64,000 bases of DNA from Rhizobium sp. ACO-34A (lineage in GTDB: Bacteria > Pseudomonadota > Alphaproteobacteria > Rhizobiales > Rhizobiaceae), in the NCBI GenBank assembly GCA_002600635.1, contig CP021371.1, positions 685,001 to 749,000 on the forward strand, read 5' to 3'. Position 1 is the stretch's first letter; each line of letters starts with the position of its first letter. Below, piece after piece: positions 20,745 through 31,566 of this stretch. The notes beneath the pieces are model-generated. The model saw only the letters and a list, made by a program, of their open reading frames with translations, made no database searches and was not told where the DNA came from. A program made the position numbers and the translations under genes.

Positions 20745-20784
20745 GTGTCATAAATGTTTCACCGTACTGACATAAAAGGGTGAG
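20745..20784 (+). promoter_or_regulatory. Pho boxes upstream of pstS
   Basis: GTGTCAT-AAAT-GTTTCAC (20745-20762) fits the tandem 7-mer Pho-box layout (CTGTCAT-AWAW-CTGTCAY). A second, weaker unit CTGACAT-AAAA-GGGTGAG follows at 20767-20784, 22 bp on, roughly two helical turns. A looser TTGTAAC-AAAA-CCTGCAC lies near 20680. The 247-bp gap between phoR and pstS holds only these elements. Confidence 0.6.
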
Positions 20785-20878
20785 TGAACAGGGGCTAATA
20801 AGGGCCTGCCGATCACGACGACAATGAGTGCCGTTGGCGGTCGCATCGACACACAAGCCCACTGACGGGAGATTTTGT

Positions 20879-21904
20879 ATGAACATCCTCAAGCTTTCGG
20901 TTGCAGCTCTGGTTGCCTCCGTCGCCTTTGCTGGCGCCGCTGCTGCCCGCGACCAGGTCCAGATCGCCGGCTCCTCGACCGTTCTGCCGTACGCAAAGAT
21001 CGTCGCTGAAACCTTCGGCGAGACCTTCTCCAACTTCAAGACCCCGGTCGTCGAATCCGGCGGCACCGGCGCTGGTCTGAAGGAATTCTGCAAGGGCGTA
21101 GGCCCTGACACCATCGACATCGCCAACGCTTCGCGCAAGATCAAGGACGACGAAGCTGAAGCCTGCAAGGCCGCTGGCGTAACCGACTTCCAGGAAGTCA
21201 AGTTCGGCTACGACGGTATCGTCTTCGCTGTCGATGCTTCCAACAAGGACCTCGCCCTGACCCCGTCCGACCTGTATCAGGCTCTGGCGGCTGAAGTCGT
21301 CGTCGACGGCAAGCTGGTTGCCAACCCCTACAAGAAGTGGTCGGAAATCAACAAGGACCTGCCGGACGCCGAGATTGCCGCCTTTATCCCGGGCGAAAAG
21401 CACGGCACCCGTGAAGTCTTCGAAGAAAAGGTCATGACCCCTGGCTGCAAGAGCACCAAGGCTCTCGACGTCATCAAGACCCTGGTTGACGAAAAGACCG
21501 CTCCGAAGAAGTGCGTTGCAGTTCGCAAGGACGGCAAGGCTGTCGACATCGACGGCGACTACACCGAAACGCTCGCTCGCATCGACGCCAACAAGACCGC
21601 TATCGGCGTGTTCGGCCTGTCCTTCTACGAAAACAACGCCGACAAGCTGAAGGTTGCCACCGTCAGCGGCATCAAGCCGAGCGTTGAAACCGTAGCTTCC
21701 GGCGAATATCCGGTTTCCCGTCCGCTGTTCTTCTACGTCAAGAAGGCTCACCTGGGCGTTATCCCGGGCCTGAAGGAATACGTAGAATTCTTCCTCGACG
21801 ACCAGATGGTTGGTCCGGAAGGCCCGCTCGCTGCTTACGGCCTCGTTCCGGCCCCCGACGCAGAGCGCGATGCCGCTCGCGCCAAGTTCGCCGAAGGCAA
21901 GTAA
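20879..21904 (+). CDS. pstS: Phosphate ABC transporter substrate-binding protein
   Basis: 341 residues with a signal peptide (cleavage expected after the AGAAAA segment). The mature protein starts near RDQVQIAGSSTVLPYAK, whose SST loop binds phosphate. GEKHGTREVFEEK and SGGTGAG supply further phosphate contacts. It is the periplasmic receptor that feeds PstCAB. The ATG at 20879 gives the proper signal peptide; the longer ORF start does not. A hairpin directly after the stop may reduce expression of the downstream membrane genes relative to PstS. Confidence 0.95.
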   Translation: MNILKLSVAALVASVAFAGAAAARDQVQIAGSSTVLPYAKIVAETFGETFSNFKTPVVESGGTGAGLKEFCKGVGPDTIDIANASRKIKDDEAEACKAAGVTDFQEVKFGYDGIVFAVDASNKDLALTPSDLYQALAAEVVVDGKLVANPYKKWSEINKDLPDAEIAAFIPGEKHGTREVFEEKVMTPGCKSTKALDVIKTLVDEKTAPKKCVAVRKDGKAVDIDGDYTETLARIDANKTAIGVFGLSFYENNADKLKVATVSGIKPSVETVASGEYPVSRPLFFYVKKAHLGVIPGLKEYVEFFLDDQMVGPEGPLAAYGLVPAPDAERDAARAKFAEGK

Positions 21905-21912
21905 TCAATGGC

Positions 21913-21940
21913 ACCGGCGCGGCGATTTCGTCGCGCCGGT
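21913..21940 (+). terminator. Stem-loop between pstS and pstC
   Basis: ACCGGCGCG(G)CGA pairs with TCGCGCCGGT with one bulged G; TTTC follows. It probably acts as a partial terminator or 3'-end stabiliser that keeps PstS in excess of the permease. Confidence 0.65.
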
Positions 21941-22075
21941 TTCATGCATGGATATTGTGGCCGTCCCGCTAATGCTCCGGCCCTGGCTTTTAGCCCCATT
22001 TTTAAGTCGTGATCAGGTGAAACTTCGAGCAACGGACGCATGGCAGGTCAGGCCTGCAGGTCCGGGGAAGTGACG

Positions 22076-23563
22076 ATGAGTACATCTCTTCTGCTGCTGA
22101 TAGTGATCGTCATAGGGATTGTCGCCTATGTGATCGGCTCTTCGAGAGCTGCAAGTCTCGCTGCAGGCAAGCCCTCCAGCCTCCATTCCCGTTTTGGCTA
22201 TCACGGTGCGTTCGCCGCGCTTGTGGCCATTCTGCCTGCGCTGCTGCTGATGGCCGTCTGGTCCGCAGTCACGCCGGCCATGATTCAGAGCCGCGTTGTC
22301 GCGACTTTCCCTCAAGAGGTCCAGGCGCTGCCCGAGGCAACCCGCAACCTCAACTACGGGATGATCTCCTCGATCGCTAACGGTCTGCGTCAGCTCGACG
22401 ATGCCGGCCGTTCCGCTGTCGAAGCCGCGTCTCCTTCCGAGGTCCGCGCGCTTCTGGCCGAACGTGGCGTGGCCATCGCCGACGATCCGCAGCCCTACAT
22501 GATGGCCGCCGCGGAAACGATGGTCGATTTTGCCAATGCCAATCGCCTGGCAATGGTCGTCGTCGTCCTGGCGGTCTCCATCCTCGGTGCCCTCGTGAGC
22601 CAGCGTTTCATCGCGCCGCGCTTCCGGGCGCGAAACCGTGTCGAACAGGCGATCCTGGTGGCCCTGATCGTGGCGTCGTCGATCGCGATCCTGACCACTG
22701 TCGGCATTGTGCTCTCGATGCTGACCGAAGCCATCCACTTCTTCCGGATGGTGCCGGCCTGGGAATTCTTCTTCGGAACGGTCTGGGATCCGCGTTTCGC
22801 TGCCGCCGGCTCGACGGACTCCTCCGGCCAGTTCGGTCTTTTGCCGCTTCTTCTCGGCACGCTGTACATCGGCTTCGTGGCGATGCTGTTCGCCGTGCCG
22901 GTCGGTCTGTTCTCGGCAATCTACATGGCCGAATACGCCACACCGACGGTCCGCTCCGTCGTCAAGCCGCTGCTTGAAGTGCTCGCCGGCATTCCGACCA
23001 TCGTCTACGGCTTCTTCGCCATGACCACGGTCGGCCCGTTCCTGCGTGATCTTTCGACGCAGCTCGCCGGGTTGACGACGGGCAATTACGTCACCTTCAT
23101 TCAGGCGCAGAGCGTTCTGACCGCCGGCTTCGTCATGGGCATCATGCTGATCCCCTACGTTTCCTCGCTGTCGGACGACATCATCACCGCCGTTCCCCGC
23201 GCGCTGCGCGACGGTTCGCTCGGCCTTGGTGCCACGCGTTCCGAAACGGTGAAGCGCGTCATTCTGCCGGCAGCATTGCCGGGCATCGTCGGCGCGCTGC
23301 TGATGACGGCATCCCGCGCCATCGGCGAAACCATGATCGTGGTGCTTGCCGCCGGTGTTGCCGCCCGCATGCAGCTTAATCCCTTCGAGCCGATGACCAC
23401 GGTAACGGTCAAGATCGTCAACCAGCTCACCGGCGACCTTGAGTTTACCTCGCCGCAGACGCTGGTGGCCTTCGCGCTCGGCATCACGCTCTTTGCGATT
23501 ACGCTTTGCCTCAACATCTACGCGCTCTACATTGTGCGCAAATACCGGGAGCAGTACGAATGA
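22076..23563 (+). CDS. pstC: Phosphate ABC transporter permease PstC (long form)
   Basis: 495 residues, longer than the E. coli protein (about 320) because of an N-terminal extension with two extra helices and a periplasmic segment, usual in rhizobia. The permease domain occupies about residues 240-490 with the EAA-type loop ALRDGSLGLGATRSETVKRV. GGGGAAG precedes ATG 22076. Its last codons overlap pstA (ATGA), so the two permease subunits are translationally coupled. Confidence 0.93.
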   Translation: MSTSLLLLIVIVIGIVAYVIGSSRAASLAAGKPSSLHSRFGYHGAFAALVAILPALLLMAVWSAVTPAMIQSRVVATFPQEVQALPEATRNLNYGMISSIANGLRQLDDAGRSAVEAASPSEVRALLAERGVAIADDPQPYMMAAAETMVDFANANRLAMVVVVLAVSILGALVSQRFIAPRFRARNRVEQAILVALIVASSIAILTTVGIVLSMLTEAIHFFRMVPAWEFFFGTVWDPRFAAAGSTDSSGQFGLLPLLLGTLYIGFVAMLFAVPVGLFSAIYMAEYATPTVRSVVKPLLEVLAGIPTIVYGFFAMTTVGPFLRDLSTQLAGLTTGNYVTFIQAQSVLTAGFVMGIMLIPYVSSLSDDIITAVPRALRDGSLGLGATRSETVKRVILPAALPGIVGALLMTASRAIGETMIVVLAAGVAARMQLNPFEPMTTVTVKIVNQLTGDLEFTSPQTLVAFALGITLFAITLCLNIYALYIVRKYREQYE

Positions 23564-24888
23564 GTCAGGTCGTAACCCCCGCTTCGACTACGGTCGCCGG
23601 TGCGGCCGGTGCCGGCAACCGTCGCGATATCGGCATCAAGCGTCGCTATGCCGCAGAACGCCGCTTCCGGGCCTATGGCATTGCTGCCATTGCCTTCGGT
23701 CTGCTGTTCCTGTTCCTCCTGCTGTTTTCGGTGATTTCCAAGGGCTACACTGCCTTTGCGCAGACGATGATCACCGTTCCGATCGAGTTTTCGGAAAAGG
23801 TCATCGACCCGAACAACAAGCGGGCCGAGAGCCCGAACGTGCTGCAGATGGCGAACTATCCGGTTCTCGCCCGGGATGCGGTAGCCAAGGTTCTTGGCGT
23901 CGACACGAGCGACCGTACGCAGGCTCGCGCGGTCCAGGACATGCTGTCCGATGGTGTCCGCGTGACGCTCCGGGACATGGTTCTCGCCGACCCGTCGATC
24001 ATCGGAAAGACCGTTCCGGTGACGTTGCTCGCCAGCGCCAGCATCGACTCCGCCTATAAGGGACAGATCGATCTTTCGGTTGCCGAGCAGAACCGCAAGG
24101 TCTCCGACCAGCAGGTCGGCTGGATGAACCAGCTCGCCGAAAGCGGCACCCTCGGTGGTCACTTCAACACCGGCATCTTCGTCAACGGCGCATCGAGCCG
24201 TCCGGAAGCCGCAGGTGTCGGCGTTGCCCTCATCGGCTCCGCCTACATGATGTTGATCGTGCTGGTGCTTGCGCTGCCGATCGGTGTCGCCGCCTCGATC
24301 TATCTCGAGGAGTTCGCTCCCAAGAACCGCTTCACCGACCTGATCGAAGTGAACATCAACAACCTTGCGGCCGTTCCCTCGATCGTGTTCGGTCTTCTCG
24401 GTCTCGCGGTGTTCATCAACTTCATGGGCCTCCCGCGTTCGGCTTCGATCGTCGGCGGTCTGGTGCTGACGCTGATGACGTTGCCGACGATCATTATCGC
24501 CACCCGTGCGGCTCTCAAGGCTGTGCCGCCGTCGATCCGCGCCGCGGCTCTTGGCCTCGGCGCCTCGAAGATGCAGACGGTCTTCCATCACGTGCTGCCG
24601 CTTGCCATGCCAGGCATTCTGACGGGTACGATCATCGGTCTGGCGCACGCTCTTGGCGAAACGGCGCCGCTGCTGCTGATCGGCATGGTGGCCTTCGTCG
24701 CCAACTACCCGGGCACCCCGCTCGATCCCTCGACCGCCCTGCCGGTGCAGATCTACCAGTGGGCGAACGAGGCCGAACGTGCCTTCGTTGAACGTACTTC
24801 GGGAGCGATCATCATCCTGCTCCTGTTCCTCCTGGTTATGAATGTGGGCGCAATCCTGTTGCGTCGGCGCTTCGAACGGCGCTGGTAG
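23560..24888 (+). CDS. pstA: Phosphate ABC transporter permease PstA (long form)
   Basis: 442 residues. An N-terminal helix (about 50-75) and a long periplasmic segment precede the permease domain (about 225-440) with the EAA loop [19 protein letters not shown]. It pairs with PstC to form the phosphate channel. It starts within the pstC stop codon. The extended N terminus parallels that of PstC. Confidence 0.93.
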   Translation: MSQVVTPASTTVAGAAGAGNRRDIGIKRRYAAERRFRAYGIAAIAFGLLFLFLLLFSVISKGYTAFAQTMITVPIEFSEKVIDPNNKRAESPNVLQMANYPVLARDAVAKVLGVDTSDRTQARAVQDMLSDGVRVTLRDMVLADPSIIGKTVPVTLLASASIDSAYKGQIDLSVAEQNRKVSDQQVGWMNQLAESGTLGGHFNTGIFVNGASSRPEAAGVGVALIGSAYMMLIVLVLALPIGVAASIYLEEFAPKNRFTDLIEVNINNLAAVPSIVFGLLGLAVFINFMGLPRSASIVGGLVLTLMTLPTIIIATRAALKAVPPSIRAAALGLGASKMQTVFHHVLPLAMPGILTGTIIGLAHALGETAPLLLIGMVAFVANYPGTPLDPSTALPVQIYQWANEAERAFVERTSGAIIILLLFLLVMNVGAILLRRRFERRW

Positions 24889-24901
24889 AGGGAGAATTGA
24901 C

Positions 24902-25717
<816 letters not shown>

Positions 25718-25764
25718 TGTCGCCGCGCCGGTGATCGATTTTCCAATTCAGGGATACAAAGAAC

Positions 25765-26478
25765 ATGTCTTCATCGCATATCTACTCGGCTTATGACGAG
25801 GAACTGAAGTACCTGATGCGCCGCATCTCCGAGATGGGCGGCCTTGCCGAACAGATGGTCGGCGACAGCGTCCGCGCGCTCGTCAACTCCGACGCCGCCC
25901 TTGCCCAGAAGGTCATCTCCGACGACGTCATCATGGACGCCGCCGAACGCGAGATCGGCGACAAGGCGATTGTCACCATCGCCCGCCGCCAGCCGGTTGC
26001 CGCCGACCTGCGCGAGATCATCGGCGCGCTGCGCATCGCCAACGACCTGGAGCGCGTTGGCGACCTCGGCAAGAGCAATGCCAAGCGCGTGATGGCCGTG
26101 CAGGCCACCGGCGTGCCGCGCAAGCTTGCCCGCGGCATCGAGCACCTGTCCGAGCTTGCCCTGGTGCAGCTCAAGGAAGTGCTCGATGTCTACACGACGC
26201 GCTCGCCCGAAAAGGCCAAGTCGATCCGTGATCGCGACGAGGAAATCGATGCCATCTACACCTCGCTCTTCCGCGAGCTGCTTACCTACATGATGGAAGA
26301 TCCGCGCAACATCACCAGCTGCACGCATCTCCTGTTCTGCGCCAAGAACATCGAGCGCATCGGCGACCACGCCACCAACATCGCCGAAACGATCTATTAC
26401 ATGGCGACCGGTGCCCAGCCGGAAGGCGAGCGCCCGAAGGAAGATCTGACCGCCACTGTCGGCGCTATCGCCGAGTGA
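25765..26478 (+). CDS. phoU: Phosphate transport regulator PhoU
   Basis: 237 residues, all helical, with the two repeated three-helix halves typical of PhoU. Metal-cluster-type motifs are present in both halves (RVGDLGKSNAKR and RIGDHATNIAE). It links PstB to PhoR and represses signalling when phosphate is plentiful. It lies 47 bp after pstB and 33 bp before phoB. Confidence 0.95.
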   Translation: MSSSHIYSAYDEELKYLMRRISEMGGLAEQMVGDSVRALVNSDAALAQKVISDDVIMDAAEREIGDKAIVTIARRQPVAADLREIIGALRIANDLERVGDLGKSNAKRVMAVQATGVPRKLARGIEHLSELALVQLKEVLDVYTTRSPEKAKSIRDRDEEIDAIYTSLFRELLTYMMEDPRNITSCTHLLFCAKNIERIGDHATNIAETIYYMATGAQPEGERPKEDLTATVGAIAE

Positions 26479-26511
26479 ACCTGCAGGCATTGTGAGAGGT
26501 AATCGAAGTCG

Positions 26512-27195
26512 ATGTTGCCCAAGATTGCTGTCGTTGAAGATGAAGAAGCACTGAGTGTGCTTCTTCGCTATAATCTCGAGGCGGAAGGCTACGAAGTGGA
26601 GACCATCCTTCGTGGCGACGAGGCTGAACTGAGACTGCAGGAACGGGTTCCCGACCTGTTGATCCTCGACTGGATGCTTCCTGGCGTCTCCGGCATCGAG
26701 CTCTGCCGTCGGCTACGCATGCGCCCCGAGACCGAGCGTCTGCCGATCATCATGCTGACGGCCCGCGGCGAGGAAAGCGAGCGCGTACGCGGGCTCGCGA
26801 CGGGCGCTGACGATTACGTCGTCAAGCCCTTCTCGACCCCGGAACTCATGGCCCGTGTCAAGGCGATGCTCCGCCGTGCGCGTCCCGAAGTCCTGTCAAG
26901 CGTCCTGCGCTGCGGCGACATCGAACTGGATCGCGAGACCCATCGTGTCCACCGCAAGAGCCGCGAAGTGCGTCTCGGGCCGACGGAATTCCGCCTGCTG
27001 GAATTCCTGATGGCCTCGCCCAGTCGCGTATTCTCGCGTTCCCAGCTTCTGGACGGTGTCTGGGGCCACGATATCTACGTGGACGAGCGCACTGTCGACG
27101 TGCATGTCGGCCGTCTTCGCAAGGCGCTCAACTTCTCCAACATGCAGGATGTGATCCGCACCGTTCGCGGCGCGGGCTATTCCATGGAAGCCTGA
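26512..27195 (+). CDS. phoB: Phosphate regulon response regulator
   Basis: 227 residues. The receiver has E10-D-type acidic pocket residues (VVEDEEA), phospho-acceptor D53 in LILDWMLPG and Lys in VVKPFS. The OmpR/PhoB winged helix occupies about 130-227 with LLDGVWGHDIYVDERTVDVH as recognition region. It binds the Pho boxes found before pstS. It closes the operon, followed by a strong bidirectional terminator. Confidence 0.96.
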   Translation: MLPKIAVVEDEEALSVLLRYNLEAEGYEVETILRGDEAELRLQERVPDLLILDWMLPGVSGIELCRRLRMRPETERLPIIMLTARGEESERVRGLATGADDYVVKPFSTPELMARVKAMLRRARPEVLSSVLRCGDIELDRETHRVHRKSREVRLGPTEFRLLEFLMASPSRVFSRSQLLDGVWGHDIYVDERTVDVHVGRLRKALNFSNMQDVIRTVRGAGYSMEA

Positions 27196-27230
27196 CGGCT
27201 CTTCTGGAAGACAGCTCTACTGGTAACAAA

Positions 27231-27254
27231 AAAACGGGCCGAAAGGCCCGTTTT
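27231..27254. terminator. Bidirectional terminator between phoB and gcrA
   Basis: AAAACGGGCC-GAAA-GGCCCGTTTT, a 10-bp perfect stem with a tetraloop, has A/T runs at both edges and so works for both convergent genes. Confidence 0.9.
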
Positions 27255-27288
27255 GCATTTCCCGTATTTGCCTTCAGCAAACCGGCCC

Positions 27289-27819
27289 TTACTTGGCCGA
27301 CTTGCGACGATCGCTGACCGGCTGATAGGCGAGCTTTGCGTGATAGTTGCAGTAGGGCGAGCTGTCCGAGGACTCGCAGCCGCAGAAATGGAAGTCGTCC
27401 TTCATCGGATCGCCGATCGGCCACTTGCAGGTGCGCTCGGTAAGTTCGGTCAGCGCCAGCCGGCGCGAGATCGGAACGATCACGTTGCGCGACGTCGACG
27501 GAGCGATTTCGATCTCCTCGATGCCGTCGATCTCGATCTCTTCCTTCAGCATGTTGGCGCCGACGGGCCGGGTGACCGTGCGGGTAGCGACGCGCGGTGC
27601 GTAGGCCGGAGCCCGCGGTGCCGTCGGTGCGCGCTTGGCGGCGCGGGCGGTTGTGGCGTTGCCGCCGGCCTTGGCCCGGCCCGGAAGGCTGAGACGGTGA
27701 ACCTTGCCGATAACAGCATTGCGGCTCACTCCGCCAAGTTGCGCGGCAATCTGGCTCGCGCTCAAGCCTTCGGCCCAAAGCCGTTTCAGCTTTTCTACTC
27801 GCTCGTCTGTCCAGTTCAT
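27289..27819 (-). CDS. gcrA: Cell cycle regulator GcrA
   Basis: 176 residues. The N terminus MNWTDERVEKLKRLWAEG begins the GcrA helix-turn-helix, with SASQIAAQLGGVSRNAVIGK as recognition region. A basic alanine/proline-rich linker and a conserved C-terminal domain (CKWPIGDP...FHFCG) follow. GcrA is an alphaproteobacterial sigma-70 co-activator that recognises CcrM-methylated GANTC sites. I start at the family-typical ATG 27819; the ORF could begin 8 codons earlier. Confidence 0.92.
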   Translation of the reverse strand: MNWTDERVEKLKRLWAEGLSASQIAAQLGGVSRNAVIGKVHRLSLPGRAKAGGNATTARAAKRAPTAPRAPAYAPRVATRTVTRPVGANMLKEEIEIDGIEEIEIAPSTSRNVIVPISRRLALTELTERTCKWPIGDPMKDDFHFCGCESSDSSPYCNYHAKLAYQPVSDRRKSAK

Positions 27820-28120
27820 GCCATTATTCTCCGCCGATAGCATTTAGCGCTGGCAGAATCGCTCACCGTTGCTTCGAAAAATTCCGAAACAAACTCGCCT
27901 CGATACTGTCGGTGACTATTTCCGCCGCATGCAATTTCTTTATTTGATGTTAACCTAGTGTGAGGCTGACTCCGTGACAAGAGTCGGCGGAATCATCGGG
28001 AATCGATTTCCGAGTTTTCCCCAACTTGCTACCTCGGCGCGCTCCGTCTCCCTGATGTTTCCGCGCAAGTCTCCGATGCCTCCCGATGTGCCGAAAAATC
28101 CGCTTTTCTGCGGTGTTTCG

Positions 28121-28171
28121 TTGACAGGCATGGGTGAAATGTCGATAGTGCCACCGCCGCCGCAAGGCGGC
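28121..28171 (+). promoter_or_regulatory. argD promoter with hairpin at the predicted transcript 5' end
   Basis: TTGACA (28121-28126), a 17-bp spacer and GATAGT (28144-28149) form a good sigma-70 promoter. The predicted start lies at about 28156. There GCCGCC (28156-28161) pairs with GGCGGC (28166-28171) around GCAA, followed by ATTTTTGATTTTT. The mRNA would begin with a tight hairpin and a U-rich tail, about 100 nt before the argD start. The rest of 27,844-28,120 contains no gene I can support. Confidence 0.6.
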
Positions 28172-28259
28172 ATTTTTGATTTTTCGGGCTTGGCTGTGCG
28201 TATTTGCGGCCGGCTCCCACCAGACAAGACAGATGCTCTTCCGAAAGGAGATTTTCGCC

Positions 28260-29471
28260 ATGGCCGAGGCCTCTCCGCTCTATCAGACATACATGCGCGC
28301 GCCGCTGCGTTTCGAGCGAGGCGAGGGCGTGTGGCTGATCACGGAAAACGGAGAGCGATATCTCGATTTCGCAGCCGGTGTCGCCGTGAACTCGCTCGGA
28401 CATGCGCATCCCCATCTGGTTGGCGCGCTGCGTGAGCAGGCCGACAAGGTCTGGCACCTGTCGAACCTCTACGAGATCCCCGGCCAGGAAAAGCTGGGCA
28501 AGCGTCTTACCGAGGCAACCTTCGCGGATCGGGTGTTCTTCACCAATTCGGGTGCCGAAGCGCTCGAATGCGCCATCAAGACGGCGCGCCGCTATCAGTT
28601 CTCGAAGGGACACGGCGAGCGGTTCCACATCATCACGTTCGAAGGCGCCTTCCATGGCCGTACGCTGGCGACGATCGCCGCCGGCGGTCAGGCCAAGTAT
28701 CTCGAAGGCTTCGGTCCCAAGGCTCCCGGTTTCGATCAGGTGCCCTTCGGCGATCTGGATGCCCTGAAGGCCGCGATCACCGACGAAACTGCGGCCATCC
28801 TCATCGAGCCGGTTCAGGGCGAGGGTGGTATTCGCCCGACGCCTGCCGGCTTCCTGAAGGAGCTGCGCAAGCTCTGCGACGACAACGGCCTCCTGCTGAT
28901 CTTCGACGAGGTGCAGTGCGGCGTCGGTCGTACCGGCAAGCTGTTCGCCTATGAATGGTCGGGCATCACGCCCGATATCATGGCGGTAGCCAAGGGCATC
29001 GGCGGCGGTTTCCCGCTTGGCGCCTGCCTTGCGACCGAGGAAGCAGCCTCCGGCATGAAGGCTGGCACCCACGGCTCCACATATGGCGGCAATCCACTCG
29101 CCATGGCGGTCGGCAATGCCGTGCTCGATGTCATCCTCGCCGATGGCTTCCTCGAGCATGTACGCGATGTGGCGCTCGTCTTCCGTCAGGGCCTTGCCGA
29201 ACTCAAGGATCGTTTCCCCGATGTGATCGAGGAAATCCGTGGCGAAGGCCTGATGCTCGGCATCAAGGCGAAAGTCCCTTCCGGCGAATTGCTGCAGGCG
29301 ATGCGCGACGAACATATCCTCGGCGTTCCTGCCGGCGATAACGTCATCCGCCTCCTGCCGCCGCTGGTCACCACGGCGGAGGAAGCCCGGGAAGGTTTGA
29401 ACCGGGTTGGCCTTGCAGCCGAAAAGGTTCAGGCGACGCTCGACACGACCGCCCGGAATGAAAGCAGGTAA
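28260..29471 (+). CDS. argD: Acetylornithine aminotransferase
   Basis: 403 residues of the class III PLP aminotransferases. It converts N-acetylglutamate semialdehyde to N-acetylornithine in arginine synthesis. [14 protein letters not shown] binds the PLP phosphate, [13 protein letters not shown] holds the ring aspartate and K245 in [10 protein letters not shown] is the Schiff-base lysine. AAAGGAG precedes ATG 28260. argF follows after 4 bp, so the two arginine enzymes form an operon. Confidence 0.94.
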   Translation: MAEASPLYQTYMRAPLRFERGEGVWLITENGERYLDFAAGVAVNSLGHAHPHLVGALREQADKVWHLSNLYEIPGQEKLGKRLTEATFADRVFFTNSGAEALECAIKTARRYQFSKGHGERFHIITFEGAFHGRTLATIAAGGQAKYLEGFGPKAPGFDQVPFGDLDALKAAITDETAAILIEPVQGEGGIRPTPAGFLKELRKLCDDNGLLLIFDEVQCGVGRTGKLFAYEWSGITPDIMAVAKGIGGGFPLGACLATEEAASGMKAGTHGSTYGGNPLAMAVGNAVLDVILADGFLEHVRDVALVFRQGLAELKDRFPDVIEEIRGEGLMLGIKAKVPSGELLQAMRDEHILGVPAGDNVIRLLPPLVTTAEEAREGLNRVGLAAEKVQATLDTTARNESR

Positions 29472-29475
29472 CAGC

Positions 29476-30393
29476 ATGGCATCCCCAAAGCATTTTCTCG
29501 ATCTTTCAGCGGTCAGTTCGTCCGATCTGCGTCTCATCATGGAGGACGCAAAATCTCGCAAGCAGGCTACGAAGGCAGGCACCGCCGACAAGCCGCTGGC
29601 CGGCAAGATGCTGGCGATGATCTTCGAAAAGCCGTCGACGCGTACGCGCGTGTCCTTCGACGTGGGCATGCGCCAGCTTGGCGGCGAGACGCTTTTCCTG
29701 TCCGGTACCGAGATGCAGCTCGGCCGCGCCGAAACCATCGGTGACACGGCAAAGGTTCTTTCGCGCTATGTCGACGCCATCATGATCCGTACGACCGATC
29801 ACACTCGTCTGCTGGAAATGGCGGAACATGCGACCGTCCCGGTCATCAATGCGCTGACGGACAGCACGCATCCCTGCCAGATCATGGCCGACGTGATGAC
29901 CTTCGAGGAGCATCGCGGACCGATCAAGGGCAAGACGCTGGCCTGGACCGGCGACGGCAACAACGTGCTGCACTCTCTCGTCGAGGGTTCCGCCCGCTTC
30001 GGTTATCGCATGAACATGGCGGTTCCACTCGGTTCCGAGCCGGACGACAAGTTCCTGAACTGGGCTCGCAACAATGGCGGCGAAGTCATGCTGTGCCATG
30101 AGGCAGAGCGCGCCGTCGATGGCGCCGATGCCGTGATCACCGACACCTGGATTTCCATGAACCAGGAGCACAAGGCGCGCGGACACAATGTCTTCCAGCC
30201 TTTCCAGGTCAATGGTCCGCTGATGAAGCGCGCCTCGGCGGATGCTCTGTTCATGCATTGCCTGCCCGCCCATCGTGGAGAGGAAGTGACCGACGACGTG
30301 ATCGACGGGCCGCAATCCGTGGTATTCGATGAGGCGGAAAACCGTCTTCATGCCCAGAAGGCAATCCTTGCATGGTGCCTCGGCGCCATCTGA
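29476..30393 (+). CDS. argF: Ornithine carbamoyltransferase
   Basis: 305 residues. Carbamoyl phosphate plus ornithine gives citrulline. The carbamoyl-phosphate loop is STRTRVSF (about residues 54-61), DSTHPCQ is the second binding loop and [12 protein letters not shown] holds the ornithine-side cysteine. The ATG at 29476 lies 4 bp after argD and is the family-typical start. Confidence 0.95.
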   Translation: MASPKHFLDLSAVSSSDLRLIMEDAKSRKQATKAGTADKPLAGKMLAMIFEKPSTRTRVSFDVGMRQLGGETLFLSGTEMQLGRAETIGDTAKVLSRYVDAIMIRTTDHTRLLEMAEHATVPVINALTDSTHPCQIMADVMTFEEHRGPIKGKTLAWTGDGNNVLHSLVEGSARFGYRMNMAVPLGSEPDDKFLNWARNNGGEVMLCHEAERAVDGADAVITDTWISMNQEHKARGHNVFQPFQVNGPLMKRASADALFMHCLPAHRGEEVTDDVIDGPQSVVFDEAENRLHAQKAILAWCLGAI

Positions 30394-30531
30394 CCGCATC
30401 CCGTGTCGGATTGCCGCCAGCGGCGATTATCCCGGCATTCGCTTGACCTTGTTGCAGAACGACCCCATTTGTGCGGAAAATGGGGCGTTCGCCCTGCATC
30501 TTTATGCGCTTCGGCGCCAGGAGTTCATGAC

Positions 30532-31521
30532 ATGCAAAGCAGGCCTGCCGAACTCGGCGAATTCGGTTTCGCCGGAGACGATCGCGTTGTTCCCTTCCAG
30601 GTGGAAGGGCTCGACGTGCGCGGCCGAGCCGTCCAGCTCGGCCCGTTGCTCGACACCATTCTCGGACGGCATGATTATCCGCAGCCGGTAGCGCGCCTGC
30701 TTGCGGAAGCGATCGTGCTCACCGTACTGATCGGAACCTCGCTGAAGTTTGAAGGCAAGTTCGTCGTCCAGACAAAGGGCGATGGCCCCGTCGATCTTCT
30801 GGTCGCCGATTTCTCGACGCCGGAAAACCTGCGCGCCTATGCCCGGTTCGACGAAGAAGCGCTGGCGGCAGCCGTTGCAGCCGGACGCACCTCGCCGCAG
30901 GAACTGCTTGGTAACGGCATCCTCGCCTTCACCATCGACCAGGGCAACTTCATGCAGCCCTATCAGGGCATCGTGCCGCTGGACGGCGCCTCGCTCGAGG
31001 ATATTGCCGGGGTCTATTTCCGCCAGTCGGAGCAGATCCCGACCCGCGTCCGCCTTGGTGTGGCAGAGCTCTTTGATCGCGACGAGGAAGGTCGCCCGCG
31101 GCGCGGCTGGCGCGCCGGCGGCGTCATCGCTCAGTTCCTGCCGGATGCTCCGGAGCGCATGCGCCATCCCGACCTGCATGGCGGCGACGGTGATACGGGA
31201 GAGCAGGCACTTGCCGAGGACGATACGTGGTCGGAAGCCCGCATGCTCGTCGATACCATCGACGCGGACGAACTCACCGATCCGCAGATCGGCATCGAAC
31301 GCCTGCTGTTCCGCCTGTTCCACGAGCGCGGTGTCCGGGTCTACGATCCGCAGGCGGTCTATGATCGCTGCAGCTGTTCGCGCGAGAAGGTGAAGGGCGT
31401 TCTGAAGGGCTTCTCCGACGACGATATCGCCGCGAGCACCGAAGACGGCAAGATCACCGTCACCTGCGAGTTCTGCTCGACCGTCTACCGCTACGAGGCG
31501 GAAGAAGTCCGCGACGTTTGA
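30532..31521 (+). CDS. hslO: Redox-regulated chaperone Hsp33
   Basis: 329 residues. The C-terminal zinc centre has the four cysteines of Hsp33 in YDRCSCSREKV and TCEFCSTVY (CxC and CxxC). Oxidation releases zinc and activates the holdase. The N-terminal chaperone domain starts near DRVVPFQVEGLDVRGRAVQLG. I use ATG 30532 (AGGAG upstream); the ORF extends 43 codons further 5' but without family similarity. It follows argF by 138 bp. Confidence 0.92.
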   Translation: MQSRPAELGEFGFAGDDRVVPFQVEGLDVRGRAVQLGPLLDTILGRHDYPQPVARLLAEAIVLTVLIGTSLKFEGKFVVQTKGDGPVDLLVADFSTPENLRAYARFDEEALAAAVAAGRTSPQELLGNGILAFTIDQGNFMQPYQGIVPLDGASLEDIAGVYFRQSEQIPTRVRLGVAELFDRDEEGRPRRGWRAGGVIAQFLPDAPERMRHPDLHGGDGDTGEQALAEDDTWSEARMLVDTIDADELTDPQIGIERLLFRLFHERGVRVYDPQAVYDRCSCSREKVKGVLKGFSDDDIAASTEDGKITVTCEFCSTVYRYEAEEVRDV

Positions 31522-31529
31522 TAAGGGGC

Positions 31530-31544
31530 AGGCCCTCCGGGCCT
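31530..31544. terminator. Small hairpin between hslO and apaG
   Basis: AGGCCC-TCC-GGGCCT between the convergent stops. Short stem and no T run; possible weak terminator. Confidence 0.4.
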
Positions 31545-31566
31545 CGCCTGTCGGGGGGAGGATGGT

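Noticed and set aside
28029..29747. 572-residue - strand ORF opposite argD/argF
   Set aside because: Covers two genes with clear enzyme motifs on the other strand; no ribosome-binding site or domain; a GC-rich antisense shadow.
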